NCBI RefSeq assembly: GCF_000003815.2 | Contig: NC_049994.1 | Location: 13,253,039-13,317,038, forward strand | Direction of reading: 5' to 3' | Origin: Branchiostoma floridae | Taxonomy: Eukaryota > Chordata > Leptocardii > Amphioxiformes > Branchiostomatidae | DNA length: 64,000 nt | Made by a program: the position numbers and the translations under genes | Notes under the pieces: generated by a model | Database searches by the model: none | Seen by the model: only the letters and a program-made list of their open reading frames with translations | Told to the model about the DNA's origin: nothing | Part shown: piece after piece, positions 25,746-38,674 of the stretch | How positions within the stretch are numbered: position 1 is the stretch's first letter | How the letters are laid out: every line of letters starts with the position of its first letter

Positions 25746-27617
25746 ATATGAGTACATTCATGATCCAGAAAGTGCGGGTAAAGACCGGATATAAACTTTT
25801 ATCAATCCGCAACATACAAATACTTGATACCTCCAGCCCCCACCACCACCACTTCATACGTTTCCGCTAAACAAACTGCGACGTAAACACGGTCACGGCC
25901 AAGGCCGCCATGTTGGATAGAAGACTAGATCTCGTTCCAAGAACACGGCCCGCCACCAACCAGGGGGCCATGTTGTTGAAAACAGATCTCGTTCCCAAGC
26001 CGTGGCGCAGTGAGTTAGTCACGTGATCCGCATACCCCGCCAGGGTAGAATTTTTGCAGCATACCATCGGCAACAGTAATGTCTCGTTATGGTCCAGTGG
26101 AGTTTTTTTTATTCAAAAGATGGATGAATTTATATCAATAAAATCATCGTCGTGATAAACTATTGCCCTACAAAATCGATTAGATGCATATGCATTTTCG
26201 ACCAGTTAACTTCAGGGCTACTGGTGTCATAGTCGCTGTCTGTCTGTGCTTATCTTTTTATATTGATAGTTTATTACAAACACAAATCTTGTGTTGTTCA
26301 TACTTGTGTAGTTTGCTAGGAAACATCGCATTACTAATCAAACTTTAACATTGGATTAAAGTGCTCGCTCTGGATCATAAAATATAATTGGATCATAAGA
26401 AAGAACTGGATGAACTACTGTATTTAATGATGCAATGCATGTCAAAACCATGCATCTATCAAAATTACGGATGTATGCTAACTTAAATTGCATATTTAAA
26501 GTATATGTAAACGTATAGATAAGCATGGAAAGTCAATTTTGGTCGACCATGCATTCTTTGATACTTTTTCACTTTCCTCAGTTTTATATCACTGGAAAGC
26601 TCTTTCATTACCCAATAGAATCATACCTTATTTGTTATGAACGTACATTTGTGAAATGAACACAAGAGATGGCGATGGGAATTGGTAGTCTCTACCAGAC
26701 TCCGGCCTGGTGGAATAGTACGTAATAGGGGACTTTGGCCAAGTTAGGAATAAAAGCCTAGTAAGGGTTAATAGGCCTATGAGTGATTGCTGGATTAACT
26801 GCAAAAGACTGACTGAAATCCCATAGCAACTTATTTGACCAAATCCTTCCCTTTTTCATCCAGCTGATACGTCTGCTTGGAGCTCGAGACTAGTGAGTGG
26901 GTCCCCCAAAAAAGTTTCTATGGGCGGTGTAGGTTATTGACCCTCGAGTCAGACCCAAGTCCGCGATTTAGACATCCCAAAATCAGGTCTCACGCACGTC
27001 TCTGTCAAAATACACATACGTTACTAGTGTTGCCATACAGGGCAGGGAATCGGGCCACAATCATGCCGAAATATTTATCTTGCTACATGTGAATGAACTC
27101 ATGCGTATACAATGTCTTATGAATTTGAGTTCTGTCCTTTCTCTGTGACCTAAGGTTGGATGTTATAAGCTTAAGTTTTATGAATATGTGTTGTCGTCTA
27201 CACTATAACATTATGATGATGTTTTAGAGACAAGAAAATATATATAGAACAGAATGATAAAAGAGTAACGGTTACCTGCATCAAAATTTCGCAAAACACA
27301 AAACTTCACAATCTATAGGCGGCAAGGTTGTCTCATGAAAAACAGCATCTTGGATTGATATCATCGCAAGTACACCTGAGGTACAAAAAGAAATTCAAGG
27401 TTTTAAATGTAGACGATGAAAAACTGCACAATTGAGAGATTCCTGCTGTGAATAGAAACAGCCTGTATTGCAACTAATTGCCTGAGCTACAACTGGAAAT
27501 AATCGATGTAGTTTTACAATATTTTGGTAGGATTTTGCGTTGACATTTTGCGTCAGTTTTACCTCTCAAGGGTGTGACTGGCGTTCTAGCCCTGTTCCCA
27601 CGCTGGCATGGTTTCTG

Positions 27618-27679
27618 CTAGATCTTCATTAAACTCTCTCCTAACTCTCTAGATCTTCATTAAACTCTCTCCTAACTCT
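27618..27679. repeat. Exact 31-bp tandem duplication
   Basis: The unit beginning CTAGATCTTCATTAAACTCT occurs twice without a difference (27618-27648, 27649-27679), followed by a decayed partial third unit. The exactness points to a recent replication-slippage event. Confidence 0.9.
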
Positions 27680-29965
27680 CTCCATCTTTATTCATTTCCG
27701 AACTAATCCCTTGCGGCATATGCACCTGCTAATGATGTTCGTTCATATGGCCCATTCGCTTCGTGAAGGAACACTGGACACATACCGACTAAATTGTTCT
27801 TAAAATCTTCCAATATACATTTTGTATCTACATGAGTCGCTGGACTGCTATGAACAATAGTGATAATTGGCTAAATTGGGGAAAAGATATTCCAGATGAT
27901 TTAACAGGCTTTAGATTCCTAGGTTGTCAACCTGTAACTCTATAGCTGGCTAATTACTCTTACATATGATCCCTTCTATTGGGCCGTGTTTTATACCAAC
28001 CCACAGCAAATAGTCTTTGGTAGAGATTGTTCTTAAATAGTTTTATACACTCTATCCAAGTTGTCCAACGCGGTAACCATGTATCTGAACCTTTGGAACA
28101 TCTTTGTCCATCATGTATGTCGCACCATTCACCCTGGTTAGGACACAGAACCTGTCATCGGGTTACGTTAGAACTAAAGCCCGGAATGTAGCCAATAGCG
28201 GAGGTGGCGGATAGTGTGTCAAAACACGGGGGCAAGGTTAGCACATTTGTCCGGACCGTAACAGGCTAATTAATTGTCGGTTAGCCATCACCTGAACCCC
28301 GGGTGCAAATTTGAAAGAATGTAAACAAACACTTCCAAAGCCTCTCCCGGTAACCCGAGTGTTACTTAATACGGTATCGACGCAAAAGGTTTTCCAAAGA
28401 GACTTTTGTATATTTTAAATTGTATTACATTAATTGGAAATCGTTGACCTTACACCGAGAGTGCGATCTGCTTGTTGACTGAGCGAGTTTAGATCATAGA
28501 TCTGCGTTGCCTCCAAATCCCGATCCGTACCTCCTGCGCTGCGGTTGCTACAACATGGTTAATACCAGGGTACCGTAATATAAACGCGCTTCGCAGACGG
28601 ATAGAATATATACTTATGGCATTACGTCCACTTTCCAACGGACTCATCCTAGTGGCGTAAATCAAAGGCGGAGCTTACGGAAGGGGGCTCAGTAATTGAG
28701 CGGCGTAAGTCGCGGCTTTGGCCGACCCTTTGTAACCTCCCGTCCGGCTCGTGCCCTTTTTTGTCCGCCGAAAATGCCCGAATGGATACACTAACGGGTT
28801 GGCTTTCAGCGGACAAAACTCGACTTACGCGGTGGTATCAGGTGGCGAGCGGGATGGGGGATATTTGAGTCTCCGGCTTTTACTACATCAAACGGTCCTA
28901 ATACCTCACCTGGGGGTTCAAAGCCGCGCCGTCTTCTTACCTGTGCAGGGGCGTGTCTCAACTAGACTCAAGTCCGACCTTTTGGAATCTCTGCAAAGGT
29001 TTTCTGTATACCTGAGGCGATGCAATGGTCTAATGCTTATTTGTTATTTCGGTGTTATTTCTTAACGTTCAGGGAATTTGTATGTTCCGAGCTCAGCTAA
29101 CCTTCTATCAGGACAACGTGCTTGAGAGAAAACGTGTTTTTTTGTGAACTAGAAATTAGAACACGGAAAAAGTGATGTAAGGCCGAACATTAACTTATAG
29201 TAAGTAAGTAAGTGAGATTCTTAAAATATCGACTTGTAAGTTATCACGCACGATGATAGCTATAGGCTACATTGATTTTGTTTTTGATAAAATATCTTTT
29301 CTTTGCGCGGCATGTGCCGTACAATATCAACTTGGTTGTTTGATTTGGTTTAGGCAGGAAACACAACGTGAAGCATTAAAAGTACAAGTTAACAAACGAT
29401 GTACATCTCGCATTCAGTGTACAGCCTTTTACAGTGAAGACTTTAAAGGATATTCGGCTTGATGTCATCGTTTACTAAAACCTACCACAACCCTGTGTCC
29501 AATACATATTAGTATTATATTATGTACAAGGTTTCAATATTGCACGTTGTAGTATCATACTGCTTTACCAAATACTTTACTAAAATGCGGTACGTAGTTT
29601 GAGTGATGTTGATCTATCTATGAATAAATAGTAATATATTCATAGATATAAACGTTCATATAAACGCACATTTATCGATCATAGACAAATGAAGAATATG
29701 ACATTGAGAGAATGATTACACAGAAGTTAGTCCGTCATTTCACCCCAGGCTGATACGAGATCAAATCGTCCTGAGGAAATCCTCCCGCGAACTGTTCAGT
29801 AGGAAGTGCCATTAGCCAGATTGAATGTTTTGTGTTTCAAAGACGCCGACGTCTACGTTTCTGCCAGGTATTTGCTAGTGTAGCCCGGGAGGAATCTCCG
29901 TCTCTCCCCCGCCAGGCCGACTTCCGGCTCCGTGCACGTCGTGTAATCCTGTCCTCCAGCTTCTG

Positions 29966-30259
29966 TCACTTCGGTTTACTGTACGGAGACTGCGCACAAA
30001 TCCCCGGATCTGTCCTAATGATAAACAATGGGATGTCATCCCGATATCTCTGTCTGTAGGTAGTACATGTATATATAAGTTATACAGTGTGTGCGTGCAT
30101 GCTTGCGCGCGCGCGCGTGTGTGTGTGTGTGTGACTTCAGTTTACTGTACGGAGACTGCGCACAAATCCCCGGATCTGTCCTAATGATAAACAATGGGAT
30201 GTCATCCCGATATCTCTGTCTGTAGGTAATACATTGTGCAAGTATATACAAGTTATACA

Positions 30260-30303
<44 letters not shown>

Positions 30304-30620
30304 GTTATTGTAAGGAGACTGCTCACAAATCCCCGGATCTGTCCTAATGATAAACAATAGGATGTCATTCCGATATCTCTGTCTGTAGGTAGTAGATGTA
30401 TATACAAGGTATACAGTATATGCTTGTGCATGCATGCTTGCGCGCCCGTGTGTGTGTGTGCGCGCGCGCGCGTGTGTTTGTCACTTCAGTTTACTGTACG
30501 GAGACTGCTCACTAATCCCTGGATCTGTCCTAATGATAAACAATGGGATGTCATCCCGATATCTCTGTCATTACATGTAAGACTAAGAAGGTAGTAGATG
30601 TATATGTAAGGCAAACAGTA
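29966..30620. repeat. Four-copy minisatellite, about 170-bp unit with embedded (TG)n
   Basis: The core GATCTGTCCTAATGATAAAC recurs in four units starting near 29966, 30133, 30301 and 30481. Each is followed by GATATCTCTGTCTGTAGG (or a close variant) and a TG or CG/TG run of differing length. Copy 3 is truncated at its start. No open reading frame or RNA is evident. Confidence 0.9.
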
Positions 30621-30659
30621 TACTAGTATGCGTGTGCGCGCATGTGTGTGTATGTGCGT

Positions 30660-30800
30660 GTGTGTTCCCCATTTCTTTCTCTCTCTCTCTCTCTCTGTGC
30701 GAATGTGTGTTTATCTATGTGTGTGTGTGTGCGTGTGTGTGTGTGTGACTTTCTGTGTGTATGTGTGTGTATGTGTGCACGTGCGTGTTTGTATGCGAGT
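30660..30800. repeat. CT and TG microsatellites
   Basis: A (CT)n run at about 30676-30696 is followed by irregular (TG)n to about 30800. The long open frames crossing it consist only of repeat-encoded Cys/Val or His/Thr. Confidence 0.9.
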
Positions 30801-32814
30801 TTGCGCGTGTATTTCATCATTTTCTGTTTTCGCATTTATTTTCTTGAAACAGTCTCATCACGGAAAAAAAGTTTCCATAATATCTTATGAGTACCGAAAG
30901 ACTACTTGAGTATTCATTATGCAATCAACTTTTATCATCAGTCGAGAAAAAAGGCACATATTGCCGTAATACACACATCAATAGAACTATTATTCAAATA
31001 GATAGCTCTTATGGCACTACTTTGTTGAATTGAATACAATCAATATTAGCTTTTAGGGCTCTCCATGGATCGTAAAATCATTTCAGACATAATCGTTGAA
31101 GTGCATCTGTTCTATGTTTCTCTGTACTTGGGATATTGAGTTGAAACGTCCATCTGATGATTATCTGTCGTCGGTGTTGTACCTTTAAGAGTGTTGAAAG
31201 ATCGCCTTACTCCCCAGTACTTGGTTACTAAGAAGTTACGGAAGCCCTCATCCCAGGCAGGAAAAGGCGGAAAGATGGGTCACCTGCGCTTCCTTGGGGT
31301 CTTGTAGGGTTAAGAAGTTCGCACTTATCCAGAATCTTCCCAGATCTTGAGCAGATTCCCCAGCGGTAACCGCACGAGAAAGTTCCGGACCATTCCATCC
31401 CTGATGTGTCACGCTGTTGTGAAACCCTATCGCCAAATCAAAATGTTGTGGCCGGCTGACTGATTCCGTTAATCCTCCGCTGCAAAATTATCTGCTATGT
31501 TTTTCTAAGCAGCGACAGTCTGACTGCGGGAGGCTAAGCCTAACCCCAGCGTAACCCACTGAACGGTTCTTAAACACGGGCCGCTCTTTGTACGTCATTG
31601 GTCTTACTGTACAGATGATTAGACATCAGATACGCGATCTAGCAAAAACAATTACGTGAAGAGTGGCACGTACTTGTCATTCGCGGGTCTTGTTTTACAA
31701 ATGAAGGGCTACGTGTATCTTGAGTGATTCTACTTGGGCTAAGTCTATCGATGAAAGAACATTGAATATAACACGCACTTCGTAAGGTTGATTCTTATTT
31801 TAGGGTTATCTGTTCAGGCTACACTTACTTAATCTTATGGATGATATCCTCTGGAGACCCCAAAACTGATGCTCGCGAAAAACTAGAAATCCATTAAAAA
31901 ATGCTACTATTAAATCACAGGACTAAATATCCAGTGTATTCTTTCCCAGGCTTGGCTTGTCTTATGTTTACCTCTAGTAATACTGTTAGTAACAATCGTC
32001 GCCAATACAATCATGTTTTTATTAACATTCTTGTGAAAAGAGGGGAACCAGTATATAAGCCGCTTATGAAGTGACCCTGTCGAAAAAATTCGTCATATCC
32101 GTGGCATTCTCTGAATTCTCTACGTTTTGTAAAAAAAGTGCTATTTCGATATATTCGACGTTTTCGACATATTTTCCGGTCGTGAATCGTCTGCCTTGTC
32201 TAGAAAAGATCAATTTTCCAACCACTCCACTCCGTTAAGCACATGGACCCCTGCCAACTTAATGAAGTGCAAAATATCCGTTTTGGCCCGAAAGGCAAAC
32301 CCTTGGAAACCTGACAAACGAGTTAATCCAATAAACCCCAAGCCCTCTACCCTCTATTGATTATGTCTCTTCCCAGATTTGATTTTGAACTTGGTAATTG
32401 CAGAGGATGACTCAGGCGCGTTATACAAGCCCGAGAATCGTGAGGTAAGATCTAAAATTGATCCGCCGTCTGTGAAAACCGGGGCGGAAAAATGCGATTA
32501 GGTCACTGTCGTTACGCCGTGACTCATGTGGTTTTAGAAGACAACTGACACTTCGGAAGACTCCGGAACAGATTTCCTGGCTTCCAGTCGTCGTTTCATC
32601 TTCCAAATGAAGACTCAGACAGTGGGACATAGGTGAATTCCAAGTTTACGTTATCATGGGGTCATGACAGAGTTTTTAAGTCTAGAGATACAAAGTGATA
32701 ACATGGATAGGAAAAGATTTAAACAGTGACAGAAATGAAAGAAATGATTATCTGGGGTTTGGACGAGAAATGGCGCTTTGACGATATGAGAGCCTTGAAT
32801 GTTTGTGGATTGGT

Positions 32815-32990
32815 TTGTGGGTTGGTTGGTTTGTGGGTTGGTTGGTTGGTTGGTTGGTTGGTTGGTTGGTTGGTTGGTTGGTTGGTTGGTTGGTTGGTTG
32901 GTTGGTTGGTTGGTTGGTTGGTTGGTTGGTTGGTTGGTTGGTTGGACGGTTGGTTGGTTGGACGGTTGGTTGGTTGGACGGTTAGTTGAC
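32815..32990. repeat. (GGTT)n microsatellite, about 170 bp
   Basis: An almost uninterrupted GGTT array of about 40 units has a few GGAC interruptions near its right end (32943, 32960, 32977). It is long enough to be length-polymorphic. Open frames across it encode GWLV repeats in each phase and are not genes. Confidence 0.97.
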
Positions 32991-35380
32991 TAGCACTGCT
33001 ATCTGCTATCTGATCAACTTATCAGTATGACACTCGACGTAAAGTATACCTGACTGCTTACTAAGAAAACCTTTTACACGCCAATTGTACAAGGTACAAC
33101 TTATAGCATTTTCTGTTAACATTAGACAAATCCAGCTGGCGAATTTTCTACTCACAACGTGCGTAGGTACACTGCTTGATATCTATCCCTATGATATCCA
33201 AAACGACAAACATATATGATACAGGTGAAATGCATATCTGCACGAGTATCTGTATATCCGGTATAACCTTCCTTCGGCGTAATACACCTGCTTATATGAG
33301 CCATAGATACGCTTACGCCAAAATAGCTCTTACTGCTCAGGTAAGCTCCAAAATGGCCTGGCAGTAGCTACAGATAGAAGACTCGGCGTCTACTGGCCTA
33401 ATGTACAGTGAAATTGGATGACTCGATGCAATGGCCTTTCTATGGTTTCTTGGAACACGTATCGAATGAAACCTTCTAAGCTCGATCGAGTGTTCAAACA
33501 CTTAAGCCTACTCCACTTACCCTGAGTGTGGCCCTGGTTTTTTCAATTTTTTACATACAAGATGGTACCTAGTAGTTGAGTCTAATGATTTTCATTCCCT
33601 GTTCGACCGGATAAGGAATGAAGTGTGTTTCAGCAGTTATAGCCAAAATCGTCGTAAGGCGACCAAAATGGGATATGTATGACTTGTATGTAACTTTATA
33701 AACTGAATTTGATACGTGATGCAAAATTGTGCTTTGAATGATAGCAAAACCCACAAAATTCACTTCTTTACGAATGATATTCGACGAACTACGAACGTCT
33801 TCATGCTCAAAGGTCGCTCAATGACCACTTAACAGGAGCCTCGCAATGGAAAGGTATTAACGCACAATTAAGTACTGCTTTGCTGTACTACAGTTGGTAA
33901 TACAGTAAGATTTGACTGTGTGTTTACAGCAGAAACATATCACACTTTCAATGAGACATCGCTTGAATAGATTTAAGTTCCAAAAGATAGAAGAAAATGC
34001 TGTATCATTGTTCGAAGAAATAAACAGTCAATACAATGTTTTGGCATGTGCTCTATCATTCGTACCGACAGAATACCGACTTGGTATGTGCAACCCAGGT
34101 ATGCTTCCCCAGGTGAGGTCGTCTTCCTTACATCTGGGGTGGAGTCTTTAACACCTTACAACAACAGGTAACAATTACCTTCAGCAGTTGTTTGTGTGGA
34201 TGGCATGTACGAGACTTGTATTTCATTTAGTCGGCCGTGTATTCGTTTACATAGCTTCACAATAGAGGCACGCGCCAAGGAAAGGGAGACGGAAAAAAAG
34301 GTTTTAGAATTAGTTCATCAGAGAGGCATGCGTCGCTTTTCAGTTTCTAGTGTTTCAATCGGGCGTAGGGATGTTATGTATGTAGGGTTCAATGGCCGGA
34401 TATCGCTACCACACAGCGGAACGCAATGACTGGCCGTTTACCTGATGATGAGTTTACTGTATTATCAATGACAAACCGCTTGCGAAGAGAACGTTTCACC
34501 AGTTAACACATTCGGGAAACAAATGGAACACTGCGGTATAGCTGTTGTCAATAAAAGTGTTTGCTACTTTTTGCTACTCTTTCATAGTCAAAACAACCGT
34601 TGATATCGTTATATAAACTTAAAATGTGCCGATTCAAGGGTGTGCATTTCATAGGTATGGTACAAAAGAAAGCAAAAAGTCTAGAGTCTTTCTTTCCACC
34701 GCGTCCCATGATCAGTATTGATACTATTGTGACAGGTCTCCGATCTTTATACTACATCTTATACACCTGTTGTCTTGATACGATGTAAACTGGGAGAATA
34801 TATATGAATATCGAAAGAGCCAAACTACTAGTGTACGTGCAGAGAAAGGGGATACTTGTAACATTATAAATGTAATTATCAAGAAGCATGCGGCAGAGAG
34901 AAACATATTCTAAATATAACATTGGATACTGCTACATGTATCAAACTCATTCGCAACACACACACAATACTTCCGTTTCAACTGATGCCCATAAATGGTT
35001 ATAAACTTCTGAGGATTTGTGCAGATGTTTATTTCCGCCTCATGCCGCCTGTGACCACGCTTTTTAATCCTTCCAACGGGCTGGTTTCCATCACCATTGA
35101 ATCCCTCCGTGAGTCACTCCGACAATTTGGCGGGCAGGAATTCGTAAGCTCGAGTGAAGATGCTGTATATTGGTGGGATCGAATGATGCCATGGGGTAGA
35201 AACTTGATATCACGTGACTGTGGTCAACCTTTGACCCGGAACAACATGGCTTTTTGTGCCAGTAGTGAGTGATTGATAGTTCAATGACTCAAACCCAAAA
35301 CAGAGAATACCTCATGGCCTGATAGTTAGCTCGGTGATGATTGATCTTTTCTGGACGGCTGTATGAGAGGAGTGCCAAGT

Positions 35381-35662
35381 TTACCTCCAAGGGTCCTCCA
35401 ACAGACCTGTGATGGATTGGAATATGTTGGCTTTAGTCCAAGTTTTCAAGAGATCCATAGCTGTTTCCAGACATTTGTACCTTGTGCCAAGCTCATTGCT
35501 TGTACGTTTGTCAAGCAATAAAGTTCCTTCATTTGTTATCTTCCCTAAGAATGTAATGATTACCAATGCGTGTATCTGTCTTTGAATTGCGTGCCACGCC
35601 TCGAGAAGTCGTTGATGAATCTTTACCTTAAGGGCTGGCAAAAGTTTGGAACGATGCGGCAT
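35381..35662 (-). CDS. Candidate coding fragment of unknown family (94-codon ORF)
   Basis: This open frame has balanced amino-acid composition and a helix-like stretch (LEAWHAIQRQIHALVIITFL), and it overlaps the start of a local duplication. No domain is recognised. No splice partners were found. It may be a decayed transposon gene, a lineage-specific exon, or chance. Confidence 0.15.
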   Translation of the reverse strand: MPHRSKLLPALKVKIHQRLLEAWHAIQRQIHALVIITFLGKITNEGTLLLDKRTSNELGTRYKCLETAMDLLKTWTKANIFQSITGLLEDPWR

Positions 35663-35963
35663 TTTACAGTGCTGATAACTTTGAGAATGTATGGTTACTA
35701 GTATCCAGCAATAGCTTCGATTTGCTACTTAATAAGTATGGCATGTTATCAGTGATGGTATTTTCATCGTAAATGTTGTGGATGTAGATGTTGTGGAGGG
35801 AACTTTACGTTAAGGGCAAGCAAAAGTCTGGAACGAAAGACCCCTTGCAGCTTTTTACAGTACTGGTTACTTTGAAAATGAATCGTTACTAGTATGCAGC
35901 AGTAGCTTCAATTTGCTACTGAATAAGTATGGTTTGTTATGGTTACTATTTTTATCGTAAATG
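35630..35963. repeat. Imperfect tandem duplication of about 185 bp
   Basis: AAGGGCTGGCAAAAGTTTGG at about 35630 and AAGGGCAAGCAAAAGTCTGG at about 35812 begin two related copies. They share GTTACTAGTATSCAGCARTAGCTTC and end in ATCGTAAATG (35776, 35963). The copies are clearly diverged. Confidence 0.75.
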
Positions 35964-36496
35964 CAACTAAGGGCGAAAGCTACGTGAAGTTTTTTTCTTT
36001 CACTAGGGGCAAAATTAGTCTTTTTACAATCTTATGATATGACGCACAGTTCTGTATCTAGATCTATCTAAATACCCGGTATTCGTAGGTACGCGACACA
36101 ACAGCAGCAGCGTATTCACAACATATGCCTTGAATGTGTATACTATTCTATTGCCAGTTTGTATACCTGTTTGATGTTGGCTTCCAATCGTTCAACTTTT
36201 GATCCCAAAGGCTGACAAATTGAGTGTATTCTTGCCCCTTATGATAGTAGTTTCTTCTCATGTGCACTTTGGAGCATATTTGGTACTACTCAAAAGCGAC
36301 CTGTTGCGGTGTTTGAACAAAGTACAGCTACTGGCTCTTTATCAAAACACTTCACAATTTTACGTACATCGTCAACAAGGCAATTATAGATGGCAGACTT
36401 CGACCCTTTCCTTACCCAATACTGCTTCCAGTCCCACAGACAAGCAAGATATCACGCTGCTTTGTATAGACATATGTGCTCACACAAAGACGCGCA

Positions 36497-36690
36497 AACA
36501 CACACACACACACAAACACACACACATATATATATATATATACACACACACACCGCTGACACACACGCACACTCACAGACAGAAACACACACACACACGC
36601 GAGCGCACACACAAACACACGCACACACACATACATACATAAACACGCACACACACACACATACATAAACACGCACACACACACACAGAA
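36497..36690. repeat. (CA)n/(TA)n microsatellite
   Basis: An interrupted CA array with an embedded (TA)8 near 36525-36541. Open frames through it (His/Thr or Val/Cys rich) are repeat artefacts. Confidence 0.95.
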
Positions 36691-37751
36691 AGAAGGAGAG
36701 ACAGAGAAAAATAACTAGGACAATATGATGTACGAGAATGCACACATTTATTACAACCACACTGGGCGCAACTTCGTCGCTAACCTTCAACATTGTCTAA
36801 GAAATAATTTACAGGTCATTATGCGTGTATGTATTGCATTTTATGAGGAGGAAATATATCATTTGCTTGTTGAAATTACAGATATCATTCAGATACGTTA
36901 GACATATAGCCTTGATTTTAGGATCTTTGAAATATGACCTTGCTAGCTTAGAAAATATTGAACTTAAGTTTACAAAGACAATAAAAATCTAATGCCATCC
37001 TAATCACTTGTTTTGATTTATAGTGTACTGATACACTTACAGCTCTAGTTTGAATACAAGCAGATAATGGGAATTTGACCATCAAATGGCTCTTCATTGT
37101 CACAACTATTGAAAGCTGTTGAAAGACGCTGTAACTGATTTCCATTTCGTATGTTTTATATGTAGTGTGGCCGTGGGAATAAATGTTTACGTTAAATCAC
37201 TGTTTGTATAGTTGAATTGGGATTAAATGGCCCTAAGAAACCATTAATACTAGTAGATATAGTAACAGTGGTTGTTTTCTACAATAATATTAGTAGCGTA
37301 ACGAAACAAATACTGTATAGAGCATGAGTTGTCTACTGCATCTAACACATTTCGTGATTTGAGCTACATCAATTTTTCTTGCACGTATTTCATTTACATA
37401 TTTCAATTTTCTTTCATAATAAGTATGCACACACTGCCTACCACTGTTTTGCTGTGTTTGCAATCAGCCTTTGTGAATAGTATTGGAATAAAGTTATTGT
37501 TGATCATCTAACATTGGTGAATCATCTAAAGCCAGGGGTGAACCTTTGTGGACAGACAGACTACCTTTATGGCTATTAGGTACGGGACTGAGTGAGTGGG
37601 AGCGAACATTAGGTATTGATAATCATACAAGCTCATCTGTTCTGGTAGGACAACTTTCTTCCAACACAAAGGTGTACTACGACCACTATCGCCTTCAGGG
37701 TCAACACTGAGATATTGATTCTTTTGATTGCTTTTCTGTGTGGTAGCGTTG

Positions 37752-37787
37752 TGTTAGAGTTAGGGTTAGGTATTAGGGTTAGGGTTA
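37752..37787. repeat. Short interstitial telomere-like tract (TTAGGG-type)
   Basis: TTAGAGTTAGGGTTAGG, then TATTAGGG and TTAGGGTTA, form five to six units of the animal telomere motif, one of them changed to TTAGAG and one carrying an inserted TA. The last unit supplies the stop codon of gene A (TAA on the minus strand, 37785-37787), so the reading frame of gene A ends exactly in the repeat. Confidence 0.9.
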
Positions 37788-38674
37788 CGCCTCCGAGTCG
37801 GGAGCTTCCCACTGGTGGCGCCTTGGTGGTGGAGGCTGCAGTTCCGACTCCTCCGGCGAGGGGGAGACTCTGCCCGCGTTCTTCTGTTTCTTCTTCCTGA
37901 TGAAGAGGATGAGGGCGAGCAGGAGGAGCAGCAGAGCGAGCAGCCCGCACACCACCCCCACCACCATCCCCGTGTTGCTCGACTTCGGCGCCTCCCCTCC
38001 CTGAAGGTTGGCGAACTCTCCTCCGGGCTTGTCGGTCTTCTCTGGCGGAGCTGGCTTCTGCGTCACGGGTTTTCCTGGTGGCGTGGTGACATCAGGCTTA
38101 AGGGGTGGAGTTGTGGGTGGTACTTTAGTAGTTGTTGTGGCAATAGTGGGTTTGGCTGTAGTCGTGGGTTTTGTTGTGGTAGGTTTGGTGGTGGGCGGTG
38201 GTGTAGTCGTTGGTTGTTCAGTCGTGATGGGTTCCGTTGTAGGCGCTACGGTTGTTGTTACCGTCGTTGTGGTGAGCAAGGTTGTTGTAGTTGGTTCTTC
38301 TGTCGTCACTTCCGCTGTCGTAACTTCCGCCGTCGTCACTTCTGCTGTTGTCACTTCCTCTGTCGTTGTGATGACGTCAGTGGTGGTCTCTTCCACCGTG
38401 GTTACCTCAGCCTCTGTCGTCACTTCTGGTTCAGTTGTGGTTGGTTCTTCCGTAGTCGTTGCCATGGGAGTGGTTGTTGGTTCCTCTGTTGTGGTTGGCT
38501 CTGGCGTAGTGACGACAGTGGTTTCTACAGTGGTCTCCATGGTGGTGGTTGCCATGGTTGTAGTTTCTTCGGTTGTCGTCTGCGCCGTTGTGGTTGGTTC
38601 AGGCGTCGTCATGGTGGTTGTCTCCAACGTTGTTTCATCGGTTGTTTTAGGAGGGGTAGTCGGCACAGCGGTAG
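37785..38674 (-). CDS. Gene A exon 10: Thr-rich stalk, transmembrane helix, tail
   Basis: An 890-nt terminal exon after acceptor GATATAG (phase 1 entry, A|CT Thr). About 210 residues are dominated by TTT/TTE/EVTT units, typical of O-glycosylated mucin stalks. GMVVGVVCGLLALLLLLLAL then forms the membrane helix, followed by RKKKQK and a proline-rich tail. The stop lies in the telomere-like tract. Long antisense open frames over this exon are shadows of its repetitive codons. Confidence 0.92.

Larger units (their letters stand above)
20692..37784. other. Intergenic region between hedgehog and gene A, repeat-rich
   Basis: No coding exon with a recognisable domain was found in these 17 kb on either strand. 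The first part should contain the hedgehog 3' untranslated region. The rest carries tandem and simple repeats listed separately (21852-21940, 24970-25620, 25224-25745, 27618-27679, 29966-30620, 30660-30800, 32815-32990, 35630-35963, 36497-36690, 37752-37787). A CpG-richer patch lies near 28640-28990 with no other signal. Longer open frames mostly fall in the simple repeats. Confidence 0.7.

Noticed and set aside
29253..29462. 69-codon + strand frame in the hedgehog-gene A interval
   Set aside because: No signal peptide score by eye, no domain and no splice context.
32726..32993. Trp/Leu/Val-rich open frames
   Set aside because: They simply translate the (GGTT)n microsatellite, which is open in all three phases.
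36390..36793. His/Thr- and Val/Cys-rich open frames
   Set aside because: Translation of the (CA)n array.
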